From NCBI RefSeq assembly GCF_014762685.1, contig NZ_JABURM010000005.1, positions 124,001-188,000 of the forward strand: DNA of 64,000 nt, written 5' to 3'. The notes under the pieces are model-generated. The model was not told where the DNA came from. It ran no database searches and saw only the letters and a list, made by a program, of their open reading frames with translations. Shown here piece by piece: positions 43,251-51,941 of the stretch; position 1 is the stretch's first letter, and each line of letters opens with the position of its first letter. The DNA comes from Gracilimonas sp. GTDB lineage: Bacteria > Bacteroidota > Rhodothermia > Balneolales > Balneolaceae. Made by a program: the position numbers and the translations under genes.

Positions 43251-44921
43251 ATGAAATCTCAATATAAAGTCTACCTGTTACTGCTATCATTTGTTTTTAC
43301 GGGATCCAAGGTCTTGGGGCAAAATGATGATTCGCTTTCCAAATCAGGATTGAAAATAATAGAAGCTCCTGCAATGGAAAATATTTGCACGTTTGAACCT
43401 ACCTATAGAGACGTATATTATTATAAAAAAGCAGATCAAAGATTATTAAAAGGATCTGAAAGGCTAAAGACTGCTTCCTTTCAGGTTGAATATTTTTCGG
43501 ACGGTGCAAGCTGGCCGCAGCAGGCAAGAGAAGCTTTTGAATATGCCTTGCAAATTTGGGAAACGCATATAGATTCTGATATTCCGATCAGGGTTCAGGC
43601 AAATTGGGCAGCTTTGGATGGTAATACTTTAGGAAGTGCGCGCCCTACTTTGATTGTTCAGCCTCCAACCGGAGAGCTGGATACCTGGTATGCAGTTGCT
43701 CAAGCCAGTGCCATGACGGGGGTTGATTATGTTCAGCAATCAAGTAGTACCGATTATGACATAGTTGTTAATATGAATTCCGCTTTTGATTCATGGTATT
43801 TTGGTACTGATGCTGAAACACCGGCTGGATTAATAGATTTTGTTACGGTTGTTTTACACGAAATCGGGCATGGCCTAGGGTTTTTAGGTTCAATGACTGG
43901 TGATCCAGAGCAACAAATTGCTGAGTGGGGCTATGGGAATACAGTTGTTTCACCCATTATTTATGATCGTTTTGTAATGGATGGTTTTGGAAATGCCGTT
44001 ATCGATGAGAATGTATATCCAAATCCTTCAGAGGCTTTATATGATGCTGTGACGGGTATGAATGGTGGAATTTTCTTTATAGGAGATGAATCAAACGAGG
44101 CTTTTGAGAACCTCCCGGTTCCCTTGTTCAGTCCATCTGAGTGGGAGCCGGGCTCCAGTTTTTCACACTTAGACCAAACTACATTCGATGATACGGAAAA
44201 TGCTCTGATGAGGCCTCGAATTGATAATGCTTATGCTATGCATTCGCCCGGGCCTGTTATGTGCGGTATGTTTGCAGATAAAGGTTGGCCGCTTGGTGGC
44301 GGTTGTTTGGCATTTTTAGGAGGACCATCACTTATAACAATAGATGAAACTGAACTAAATTTTGGGGTAACCAACGTAGGATCCGAGATAATCGAAACGA
44401 TATCCATATCCAATGATATAAACTCGGAAAATCCATTGATTGGCCGGGTGGAAATAGTTTCAGGGACCAGTTCATTCTCCGTTGAGAATGATGTTGTATT
44501 TTTAAATGTTGAGCCCGGATCAAGTATTGAAATTCCAATTTCATATGGGCCTGTACTTGCTAATGAAAGTAATGGTGAGCTTCGGGTTACACATAATGGC
44601 TCAAATCAACCCAGCCCTATACTTATTCCTCTTAACGGAGAAGCTCTTGAAGAGAACCAAGCAGTGGAATTGGGTCAAAATTATCCCAATCCTTTTAATG
44701 CCACCACCAACATTCCATATACTCTGCCAAAAGACTCTTTCGTACGGCTTGAAATTTATGATGCTCTTGGGAAGTGGATACAAACGTTGGTAAATGGAGA
44801 TAAGCAAAGAGGGAAATATGTGCAACAGCTACAGGCGAATGAATTTTCGAGCGGGATTTATATTTACAGAATTCTTGTTGACGGAACCGCAAAATCAAAA
44901 AAATTACTGTTGGTGAAATAG
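43251..44921 (+). CDS. secreted zinc metalloprotease with T9SS sorting domain
   Basis: A 556-residue protein. After a signal peptide (cleavage near VLGQN), a metzincin-like domain (about residues 70-350) carries HEIGHGLGF (His203, Glu204, His207). The following region includes a DUF1573-like or immunoglobulin-like domain (about 360-460, with LNFGVTNVGSEIIETISISN). The C-terminal type IX sorting domain (about 470-556) contains LGQNYPNPFNATTNIPYTLP and ends SKKLLLVK. It is thus secreted or surface-attached by the type IX system. The substrate is unknown. It is monocistronic, followed 73 bases later by the histidine kinase gene. Confidence 0.9.
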   Translation: MKSQYKVYLLLLSFVFTGSKVLGQNDDSLSKSGLKIIEAPAMENICTFEPTYRDVYYYKKADQRLLKGSERLKTASFQVEYFSDGASWPQQAREAFEYALQIWETHIDSDIPIRVQANWAALDGNTLGSARPTLIVQPPTGELDTWYAVAQASAMTGVDYVQQSSSTDYDIVVNMNSAFDSWYFGTDAETPAGLIDFVTVVLHEIGHGLGFLGSMTGDPEQQIAEWGYGNTVVSPIIYDRFVMDGFGNAVIDENVYPNPSEALYDAVTGMNGGIFFIGDESNEAFENLPVPLFSPSEWEPGSSFSHLDQTTFDDTENALMRPRIDNAYAMHSPGPVMCGMFADKGWPLGGGCLAFLGGPSLITIDETELNFGVTNVGSEIIETISISNDINSENPLIGRVEIVSGTSSFSVENDVVFLNVEPGSSIEIPISYGPVLANESNGELRVTHNGSNQPSPILIPLNGEALEENQAVELGQNYPNPFNATTNIPYTLPKDSFVRLEIYDALGKWIQTLVNGDKQRGKYVQQLQANEFSSGIYIYRILVDGTAKSKKLLLVK

Positions 44922-44994
44922 CTTTTGAATACTTAGTGCCCGAATAAGTATTAGTAGTACAGTTGGTTGAAATGGGAAACGGGATAATCTTATA

Positions 44995-46890
44995 ATGGAA
45001 TTAAGATTGAATTTTTTTAAAGAAAAATACAGGCTGTCCAGATCTTTGCTCCTTGGAGTTCTTTTAAGCTGCTCAGTAATTTTTATTTGGCTTCAAAATT
45101 ATCAAAAAACAGAAGAATCGAGAGCTCTGATCATAAAAGAAACGGGGCAATTACTTACCCAGCAATTTCAGAATCGTGTACTGGAAAGTGTTAAAACTCT
45201 GGAAAACTTAAAAAGCCGGATTGAAATAACAAATGGAGAATATTTCGATCACTGGGAGTATGATGCATCGCTGATTATAGAACAAAATCCTTCTTTTTTA
45301 TTAATAGAATGGATTGACAGCAATATGGTGATTCAAAGAGTGGAACCTATGAAAGGCAGCGAAGAAGCCATTGGGATGGATATTTCACAATTGAATTATA
45401 GGCGGGCCGACTGGGAAAAAGCCAGGGATGATTCCATCACTAACTTCACGCATTGGCTGGAATTAGTACAGGGGCCGGAGGCTTTTTTAGTGGATGCCCC
45501 GATTTATTTTAATGATGCATTTCAAGGGACCATCACAGCTGCGATGGACTTTACAGAACAGTTTAATACCATGATGCTGGGTTTGAATCAATATCATGTA
45601 AAAGTAACGGATGAGAATAAGTCGGTCTTTTATGAACATGGCGATAGCACCAAGGCGGGATTTGATGAAGAATTTACATCTACTATTGAATTGGGGAAAG
45701 CACCCCTGAATTCCGGAAACTGGACTTTTAGTTTAATACCGAATCATTTATTTGAAAGTGAACATAATAGGTGGGGATTGTATTTAGATTTGGCATTGGG
45801 GCTGATGTTAAGTGTATTGGTATCCGTGCTCTTCTTTTTTATGCAAACCTCTTATATGGCTCAAAGATCAACCCGAAGGGCAAATGAGACCATCCGTGCT
45901 CTTATTGAATCATCACCAATGGCGATTTACGCAATCGATACTAAGGGAGTGGTTAAAGATTTTTGGAACAAAGCTGCTGAAGAGATGCTGGGATGGAAAC
46001 GTGAGGAGGTGATGGGAAAATTCATGCCGCATGTATCTGAAGAACAGAAGAAAGAGTTTCAAGCACTGATGAAAACGAGCTTTAAGGAAGGCGGACTAAA
46101 GAATAAAGAGATTGACCGTTTCCGAAAAGACGGAACTATATCGCATTTTCGGTTGAATGTGGGGCATATAGTGAGTGACGCAGGCCAAGATCGGCTGATG
46201 CTTGCTATTCTTGAAGACATTACCAAAGAAGTAGAATATAAAAACCGGCTTGAAGACTCTGTTCATGAAAAAGAAGTGCTGCTTTCAGAAGTCCATCACC
46301 GGGTAAAAAATAATCTTGCCATTATTATCGGTTTAATCGAACTGCAGAAGCAGTCTCTTAACAGTAAGGAACTTGATACTATACTCAGGGAGACTCAAAA
46401 CCGTATTTATTCGATAGCCGGGGTACATGAGTTGCTCTATAACACCGCAAGCTTTACGGAAGTAACTTTTGATGAATATGCACTGAATCTTATTGAACGA
46501 ATCCGAAAGTTGTTTGGGTCGAAAGAAAAAGACATTGTTATTGAACATCAGTTTGAAACAAAAAGCATCAATATAAATCAAGCGGTGCCTTTGGGGCTTT
46601 TACTTAATGAACTGATCACAAACTCTTTTAAACATGCTTTTGAAGAGCAAGAGAAAGGAAAAATCAGCATTCATTTATCGGAAGATGAGAATATTATTAA
46701 AGCGGTTTATGAGGATAACGGAAGAGGGGTAGATGAATCAGCTTTCAACACTTCAAAAACATTGGGCGTCACTCTTATTAAAACATTAATCAGCCAGCTT
46801 GAGGCAGAATACGAGTTGGAGTCCGAAAATGGATTTAAATTCAGCTTCACGTTTAAGAGGAAAGAAAGAGGAGCTCATTCAAGTATTTGA
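44995..46890 (+). CDS. membrane sensor histidine kinase (HisKA_2 type) with PAS domain
   Basis: A 631-residue sensor kinase. Membrane helices at about residues 17-34 and 258-282 bracket a periplasmic sensor of some 220 residues (CHASE-like; contains QNPSFLLIEWIDSNMVIQRV). A cytoplasmic PAS domain (about 300-415: ALIESSPMAIYAIDTKGVVKDFWNKAAEEMLGW) precedes the HisKA_2 phosphoacceptor segment LSEVHHRVKNNLAIIIGLIE (His434) and an HATPase_c domain with LLNELITNSFKHAF and EDNGRGVDES. No response regulator is adjacent. The ligand is unknown. Confidence 0.92.
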   Translation: MELRLNFFKEKYRLSRSLLLGVLLSCSVIFIWLQNYQKTEESRALIIKETGQLLTQQFQNRVLESVKTLENLKSRIEITNGEYFDHWEYDASLIIEQNPSFLLIEWIDSNMVIQRVEPMKGSEEAIGMDISQLNYRRADWEKARDDSITNFTHWLELVQGPEAFLVDAPIYFNDAFQGTITAAMDFTEQFNTMMLGLNQYHVKVTDENKSVFYEHGDSTKAGFDEEFTSTIELGKAPLNSGNWTFSLIPNHLFESEHNRWGLYLDLALGLMLSVLVSVLFFFMQTSYMAQRSTRRANETIRALIESSPMAIYAIDTKGVVKDFWNKAAEEMLGWKREEVMGKFMPHVSEEQKKEFQALMKTSFKEGGLKNKEIDRFRKDGTISHFRLNVGHIVSDAGQDRLMLAILEDITKEVEYKNRLEDSVHEKEVLLSEVHHRVKNNLAIIIGLIELQKQSLNSKELDTILRETQNRIYSIAGVHELLYNTASFTEVTFDEYALNLIERIRKLFGSKEKDIVIEHQFETKSININQAVPLGLLLNELITNSFKHAFEEQEKGKISIHLSEDENIIKAVYEDNGRGVDESAFNTSKTLGVTLIKTLISQLEAEYELESENGFKFSFTFKRKERGAHSSI

Positions 46891-46910
46891 GTTCCAGATT
46901 TGGTTTGAGC

Positions 46911-47002
46911 ATTACAAAAGGGAAAGAGGGATATAACCCAGGCAAAAAATAGCCCTGCAAGAAAGGTCTTACAGGGCTGAGTACCCGAGAGAGGCTTGAA
47001 CC
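46911..47002 (-). repeat. diverged copy of the tRNA-Leu 3' end and terminator
   Basis: This 92-base segment matches 47039-47132 at about 80% (by eye). It contains the last 23 or so bases of the tRNA (T-loop and acceptor 3' strand, with one base missing) followed by a hairpin AGCCCTG/CAGGGCT and a T-rich tail on the minus strand. The rest of the tRNA is replaced by a palindromic element. It is a duplicated and decayed tRNA tail. Confidence 0.75.
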
Positions 47003-47026
47003 GCGAAGCACTGCTTCGCAATGACA
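47003..47026. repeat. small REP-like palindrome (GCGAAGCactGCTTCGC)
   Basis: A perfect 7-base stem GCGAAGC/GCTTCGC, followed by AATGAC, at the point where the truncated tRNA copy breaks off. The GTCATTGCGAAGC word (opposite strand) is common among intergenic palindromes in many bacteria, so it is likely a non-autonomous repeat. Confidence 0.7.
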
Positions 47027-47069
47027 ACGATTGGGAGAAATACAAAAGGGAAAGAGTGATAAAAGCCAG

Positions 47070-47098
47070 GCAAAAAGATAGCCCCACAAGAAAACTCT
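47070..47098 (-). terminator. terminator of tRNA-Leu
   Basis: On the minus strand the stem AGCCCCAT...GTGGGGCT is followed by ATCTTTTTG, just downstream of the tRNA. It is equivalent to the hairpin in the diverged copy. Confidence 0.65.
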
Positions 47099-47110
47099 TA
47101 TGGGGCTTAG

Positions 47111-47193
47111 TACCCGAGAGAGGACTTGAACCTCCACGTCCAAAGGACATACGCACCTGAAGCGCACGCGTCTACCAATTCCGCCACTCGGGC
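47111..47193 (-). tRNA. tRNA-Leu (anticodon CAG)
   Basis: An 83-base class II tRNA read on the minus strand. Acceptor stem GCCCGAG/CTCGGGT (one G-U pair), D-arm GTGGCGGAATTGGTAGACGC, anticodon loop TTCAGGT giving CAG, a variable arm TGTCCTTTGGAC, and a T-arm with GGTTCAAG. The discriminator base is A, and CCA is not encoded. Confidence 0.96.
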
Positions 47194-47277
47194 AAAAAAA
47201 TTCCTGAACAAAAGTGAATTTATTCAGGAATACAAAGATACTGAGATTTTAACCTTAATTCATCAATTTGGGAATGA

Positions 47278-48087
47278 TTAATTAAAATTATTCAGGATGG
47301 AAACCAACCGCTCCCAGGATTTATTTCGGGCCTCTACATTAGGATCATCCTGGGGTTTCTCGGGATCATCTCCGCTGCGCATATAGGCATGTCCGGCGCC
47401 CTCATAGATTTTATAATCATATGTTTTCCCGAACCGCTTCATTGCAGCCTCAGAGTCCGCGATGGTAGAATTTACGCGCTCATCATTGGCTCCATAAAAT
47501 CCATAGACGGGTACTTTAATGTCAGCATAAGCTTCAGCATCGCCGGGCCCGGTGCCGTAGAATACAAAAGCTGCATCAATGGCATCACCGGCATTGGTGG
47601 CTAACCGGAAAGATTGGGAACCTCCCCAGCAGAATCCGGCCACTGCAAATGTTCCATTTCCGGCCTTGATGGTTTTGGCATACTCGAGCACATTCATTAA
47701 ATCAGTGGTAACGTGATCAGGATCAAGATCATAAAGTGCTTGTCGGGCCGCATCGGAATTTTTAAAATCACCGGTTTTTTCGATACCTGCTACTGTATTA
47801 GAGATTAAATCGGGAGCTACAGCTATAAATCCCTTACCAGCCAGTTGGTCTGCAAAACTGCGTGCCCAGTCATTCAGGCCACGGTTTTCGTGAATTACAA
47901 TCACTATCGGCGCAGGTTCGGAGGTTTCCGGATAGACCACAAAATTATGTAAAGTTCTCTCATTTGATTCAATAGTGACCCACTCGTGATGGCGAGGTGA
48001 GCTTTCGAGCTGTTCAACGGCATAATCCTGAGCAAGTACAGGAAACGCTAATAATGCGATGATGGCAGTAAGTAATGATGTTTTCAT
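47278..48087 (-). CDS. exported dienelactone hydrolase family protein
   Basis: A 269-residue alpha/beta hydrolase with a signal peptide (cleavage near VLAQD). The cysteine nucleophile motif FAVAGFCWGGSQSF is at about residues 148-161; ENRGLNDWARSFADQLAGKGFIAVAPDLI and YEGAGHAYM (the catalytic His) complete the family pattern. Carboxymethylenebutenolidase-type enzymes open lactones, and many homologues are general esterases. It is monocistronic, divergent from gatB. Confidence 0.9.
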   Translation of the reverse strand: MKTSLLTAIIALLAFPVLAQDYAVEQLESSPRHHEWVTIESNERTLHNFVVYPETSEPAPIVIVIHENRGLNDWARSFADQLAGKGFIAVAPDLISNTVAGIEKTGDFKNSDAARQALYDLDPDHVTTDLMNVLEYAKTIKAGNGTFAVAGFCWGGSQSFRLATNAGDAIDAAFVFYGTGPGDAEAYADIKVPVYGFYGANDERVNSTIADSEAAMKRFGKTYDYKIYEGAGHAYMRSGDDPEKPQDDPNVEARNKSWERLVSILNNFN

Positions 48088-48315
48088 GGTTCTATATGGT
48101 TTGGTTGGTCATAAGAAAACCTGCTTATCAGTTAAATCATTTCATCCTAGAAATATAAAATTAGAACTCGACTTGATAAAGCAGGGCGAACAAGTGCTCA
48201 AAATACTTGCACCTCACCTCTAAAACTTTGACCCTTTACCAAAGAAACATTCCAAACTGTCACACAACTTTAATATCTTCCAACCTCTGAAAATCTTTGA
48301 TAGAAAAATATCTTA

Positions 48316-49764
48316 ATGAGCACTATTGCCCACGAGAAATACGAGGCGGTAATTGGCCTCGAAGTTCATGCCCAGCTGCTTACCGAAAGTAAAGCTTTTG
48401 CCGATGTTAAAATGGAATACGGAGGTGCACCGAATACGCAGGTGTCGCCCCTTTGCCTTGGCCACCCGGGGACATTGCCGGTTGTTAATGAAAACCTGGT
48501 GCGATATATCATCAAAATGGGATTGGCTACCAAATGCAGCGTAGCGGAAAAATCTATTTTTGCCCGAAAAAATTACTTCTACCCGGACTTACCTAAGGGA
48601 TATCAAATTTCACAATATGATACGCCTATCTGTTTTGATGGATTTGTAGATATTGAGTTGGAAGACTATGATAAAAGGATCGGTATCACCAGAATTCATA
48701 TGGAAGAAGATGCCGGAAAGTCCATTCATGATCAGGATCCGTATAATACTTTGGTTGACCTGAACCGGGCGGGAACCCCGCTTATTGAAATTGTATCAGA
48801 ACCGGATCTGAGGACCCCGGAGGAAGCCTATGCCTATCTTGCCAAGATAAAGCAGATAGTGCAATATCTGGAAATATGTGACGGTAATATGGAGGAAGGA
48901 AGTTTGCGTTGTGATGCGAACGTTTCCGTTCGTCCCCGGGGCAGGGAAAAATTTGGAACCCGTACCGAACTTAAGAATATGAATTCATTCCGGAATGTGG
49001 AACGGGCCATTCATTATGAAATTTATCGACAGATAGAATTGATTGAGGACGGCGGGGAAGTGGTACAACAAACCCGGCTTTGGGATACCACTAAAATGCA
49101 AAGCAGGCCTATGCGCTCTAAGGAAGAAGCACACGATTATCGCTACTTCCCGGAACCTGATTTACCTCCCATTATTGTAACGGATGCCATGCTGGATGAT
49201 ATCCGGGAAGAATTGCCTGAATTGGCAGATGTGCGCCGCAAAAGATTTATGGAAGATTATGGAATGAGTACAGATGATGCGGTTACTCTTACAGATAGTC
49301 GTTATCTTGCAGACTATTACGAAGAAGTAGTAGGATATCTTGGCGATCCTAAAGCTGCTTCCAATATTGTACTAAGTGAAGTGCTTCGGGTGCTGAATGA
49401 ACAAAGTATTGATATCCGGGAGTTTTCGATTTCAGCGGAAAGAATATCTGAGTTGGTGAAACTGAAAGAAGAGGATAAAATCAATTCTTCGGCAATGCAG
49501 CAAATATTCAATGCGATGCTAAAGGAGGATAAGGAACCCGAGATGTTGGCAAAAGAGATGAACCTGATTCAAGTTTCAGACTCAGGATTCCTTGACCCGA
49601 TTGTTGAGAATATTATCAAAGAAAATCCTGATGAAGTGAAACGGTACAAGGAAGGAAAAAAACAGTTAATTGGATTTTTTATAGGCCAGGCGATGAAAGC
49701 TTCTAAAGGCAAAGCAAATCCGAAGTTGGTTAAAGATTTAATTACTGAAAAATTAAACGACTGA
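48316..49764 (+). CDS. gatB: Asp-tRNA(Asn)/Glu-tRNA(Gln) amidotransferase subunit B
   Basis: A 482-residue GatB, complete. The kinase-like domain begins YEAVIGLEVHAQLLTESKAF and carries LCLGHPGTLPVVN, FARKNYFYPDLPKGYQISQYD, DAGKSIHD, DLNRAGTPLIEIVSEPD and GSLRCDANVSVRP. A C-terminal YqeY-like tail ends near KANPKLVKDLI. It transfers ammonia to misacylated Glu-tRNA or Asp-tRNA; gatA and gatC are not in this window. It leads an operon with a thioredoxin-like protein, tpiA and purD. Confidence 0.97.
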   Translation: MSTIAHEKYEAVIGLEVHAQLLTESKAFADVKMEYGGAPNTQVSPLCLGHPGTLPVVNENLVRYIIKMGLATKCSVAEKSIFARKNYFYPDLPKGYQISQYDTPICFDGFVDIELEDYDKRIGITRIHMEEDAGKSIHDQDPYNTLVDLNRAGTPLIEIVSEPDLRTPEEAYAYLAKIKQIVQYLEICDGNMEEGSLRCDANVSVRPRGREKFGTRTELKNMNSFRNVERAIHYEIYRQIELIEDGGEVVQQTRLWDTTKMQSRPMRSKEEAHDYRYFPEPDLPPIIVTDAMLDDIREELPELADVRRKRFMEDYGMSTDDAVTLTDSRYLADYYEEVVGYLGDPKAASNIVLSEVLRVLNEQSIDIREFSISAERISELVKLKEEDKINSSAMQQIFNAMLKEDKEPEMLAKEMNLIQVSDSGFLDPIVENIIKENPDEVKRYKEGKKQLIGFFIGQAMKASKGKANPKLVKDLITEKLND

Positions 49765-49783
49765 AAACAGTTTTTGGGTAAAC

Positions 49784-51148
49784 ATGAAAAACTATACACT
49801 TATAGCGGCATTAATAGTATTAATGTTGGCAGCGGCTTGTTCAAATGAACCTAAGCCTCTGGAAACTATAGTAAAAGGAACCATCACGGTTTCTGATTCA
49901 ATAGATAATAGCGGTGATTATTCCGATATAGGAATTACCATTGTTAACAGGGATTCTGTGAATGCGCCGGTTGATACACTTTTTCATACCGTAACTGATG
50001 AAAGTGGCTATTTCTCAGGAAATGTGAGATTCCCTGTTAAAAACTATTACATACTTGTAATCAGCCGAAATAATAATGATTTGGCAAATGTAAGGGTAAT
50101 TCTGGCAGACAATGATACACTTACAGTCAATGCTGAACTTCCCGATATAAGTGAAAATCTGACATTAGATTCTCGGGAACATGAAGCTATGCAGACGCTT
50201 TCAAGGGTGGATAGAAACTTTCAAAGAGTGAGTGCATTTGTGAGAGGCGGTGCATTGCCTGACTCACAAATTGTAGATGAAGTTAAAAAGTGGACGAGCC
50301 TTTACTGGCAAGTTTATGAAGCACACGAAAATACTATGGCTTCATATATCGCTGCAGAAAAAACAGCAGAGTTATTGAATAGCTGGGATCAGGAAGAAAT
50401 GTTGAATCGTATTGATGCGGCTTTACCGGAAGATTACATGGTTGCCGTGGCACTTAATCTTGGAAAACCCTATATCGCCCAGAGCAAAGGCTTCGAAGCA
50501 GCTTCTGAGTATTTGGATTCTTTGGTGCAGATTTCCAACAGCGAATCGGTTCGCGAGTTTGTAGAACGCGACAAAATTCAAATGTATTTTGACAGTTCAA
50601 GAGTCAGGGAAGCAAAGAACTTGTTAGATAAGTATGAGCAAAATTACTCCGAAAAGCCGTCATCAAAAAAATGGGCTCGCAGAATTCGTTATGATCTGAA
50701 TTATCTGGCACCGGGTGTGACAGCACCTGAGTTTTCCTTTGTTACGATGGAAGGAGATACCATTAATAATCAGGCATTAAAAGGCAGTACATATATTCTT
50801 GAAATATCGCCGCTGGCCAATTATGAATATCAAAATGATTATGATCGTACTCTCATCATAAATGAGATTTACAAAAATTACGGCCTAAAGATTTTCACAA
50901 TTCCGCTTGACCAAAGTGAAGTAACGGTTAATGCATTTTTTGATGAACGACGAAAAGCTTGGTCTGTAGCTGAATTGGGCACTTTTGATGTACAGCAGAT
51001 CATACAAAAATTTAATGTTGTTCAAGTTCCAACCCGATTGCTGATCGATAAAAACGGTGTTTTAATTCGAAAATATGAGCGAAATGAATTCAGTGATGTA
51101 ATCCAGGGATTAAACAGAGCTTTCAGAGAAGGAAATTCACCAAGTTAA
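49784..51148 (+). CDS. lipoprotein with thioredoxin-like domain lacking the CxxC
   Basis: A 454-residue lipoprotein (lipobox MLAAAC, Cys about residue 19). A DUF4369-like N-terminal region (about 30-130), a helical middle (about 130-300) and a C-terminal TlpA/AhpC-like domain (about 308-450: TAPEFSFVTMEGDTINNQALKGSTYILEIS) are present. Where thiol-disulfide enzymes have WCxxC, it reads SPLANYE, so redox activity is not expected. The cis-Pro region VVQVPTRLLIDKNGVLI is kept. It is 19 bases after gatB and 22 before tpiA. It is probably a structural or chaperone-like relative in the periplasm. Confidence 0.83.
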   Translation: MKNYTLIAALIVLMLAAACSNEPKPLETIVKGTITVSDSIDNSGDYSDIGITIVNRDSVNAPVDTLFHTVTDESGYFSGNVRFPVKNYYILVISRNNNDLANVRVILADNDTLTVNAELPDISENLTLDSREHEAMQTLSRVDRNFQRVSAFVRGGALPDSQIVDEVKKWTSLYWQVYEAHENTMASYIAAEKTAELLNSWDQEEMLNRIDAALPEDYMVAVALNLGKPYIAQSKGFEAASEYLDSLVQISNSESVREFVERDKIQMYFDSSRVREAKNLLDKYEQNYSEKPSSKKWARRIRYDLNYLAPGVTAPEFSFVTMEGDTINNQALKGSTYILEISPLANYEYQNDYDRTLIINEIYKNYGLKIFTIPLDQSEVTVNAFFDERRKAWSVAELGTFDVQQIIQKFNVVQVPTRLLIDKNGVLIRKYERNEFSDVIQGLNRAFREGNSPS

Positions 51149-51170
51149 ATAAATTAAACTCACTCCTGCC

Positions 51171-51938
51171 ATGCGAAGATTATTAATAGCCGGTAACTGG
51201 AAAATGAATTGTGGCCCATATGATGCCGCTGAATTGCTGGAAGGATTGAAGGCTAAAAAGTCAGAGGTTAACGAAAATGTGGACGTGTTGGTTTGCCCGC
51301 CTTTTGTATCTATTGGGATGGCAGTAAAATATTTGTACGATACAGATATTCAGGTGGGTGCCCAAAACTTACATTTTGAAGAAAACGGAGCTTTTACCGG
51401 CGAGATTAGCGGGAGCATGCTAACAGAGAGTGGCTGTAATTATGTGATTATTGGTCATTCGGAACGGCGTCAATATTTTGGGGAAACTGATGAGACGGTA
51501 AATCAGCGAACTAAAAAAGCACTCGAACATAAGCTAGCTCCAATTATTTGTGTAGGAGAGAGTCTGAGTCAACGTAAGGCGGATGAACATTACGATTTGG
51601 TTAAGGATCAAATAACGAATGCCCTGAATGGTGTTTCTGCAGAAGAAGTTTTGGATATTGTCATTGCCTATGAACCTATTTGGGCCATTGGGACAGGAGA
51701 AACTGCTTCGCCCGAACAAGCTCAGGAAATGCATGAACATATCCGGAATGTTGTAGCTAATCTTTATTCTCAGGATGCTGCGGATTCCATCAATATTTTA
51801 TATGGCGGCAGCATGAAGCCGGCTAATGCTCAGGAACTATTAAGTCAGGCTGATGTGGATGGCGGACTGATAGGAGGAGCTAGCTTGGATGCTGACAGCT
51901 TTTCTGAAATTATCACTATTGCTGAAGAATTGGCCTGA
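51171..51938 (+). CDS. tpiA: triosephosphate isomerase
   Basis: A 255-residue TIM-barrel enzyme with AGNWKMN (Asn and Lys of the active site), IIGHSERR (His catalytic), AYEPIWAIGTG (Glu base, then loop 6) and LYGGSMKPANA. It interconverts dihydroxyacetone phosphate and glyceraldehyde 3-phosphate. Length is standard. It sits 3 bases before purD. Confidence 0.98.
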   Translation: MRRLLIAGNWKMNCGPYDAAELLEGLKAKKSEVNENVDVLVCPPFVSIGMAVKYLYDTDIQVGAQNLHFEENGAFTGEISGSMLTESGCNYVIIGHSERRQYFGETDETVNQRTKKALEHKLAPIICVGESLSQRKADEHYDLVKDQITNALNGVSAEEVLDIVIAYEPIWAIGTGETASPEQAQEMHEHIRNVVANLYSQDAADSINILYGGSMKPANAQELLSQADVDGGLIGGASLDADSFSEIITIAEELA

Positions 51939-51941
51939 GTC

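Larger units (their letters stand above)
46891..47277. other. intergenic region carrying tRNA-Leu and its duplicated tail
   Basis: This 387-base gap contains the tRNA-Leu gene, its terminator, a second truncated copy of the tRNA end with its own terminator, and a small palindromic element. Predicted short proteins across it on the minus strand are artefacts of the tRNA and repeats. Confidence 0.8.

Noticed and set aside
46853-47167. Two overlapping short proteins on the minus strand over the tRNA-Leu region
   Set aside because: They translate the tRNA, its terminators and the duplicated tail, and their internal repeat comes from the DNA duplication.
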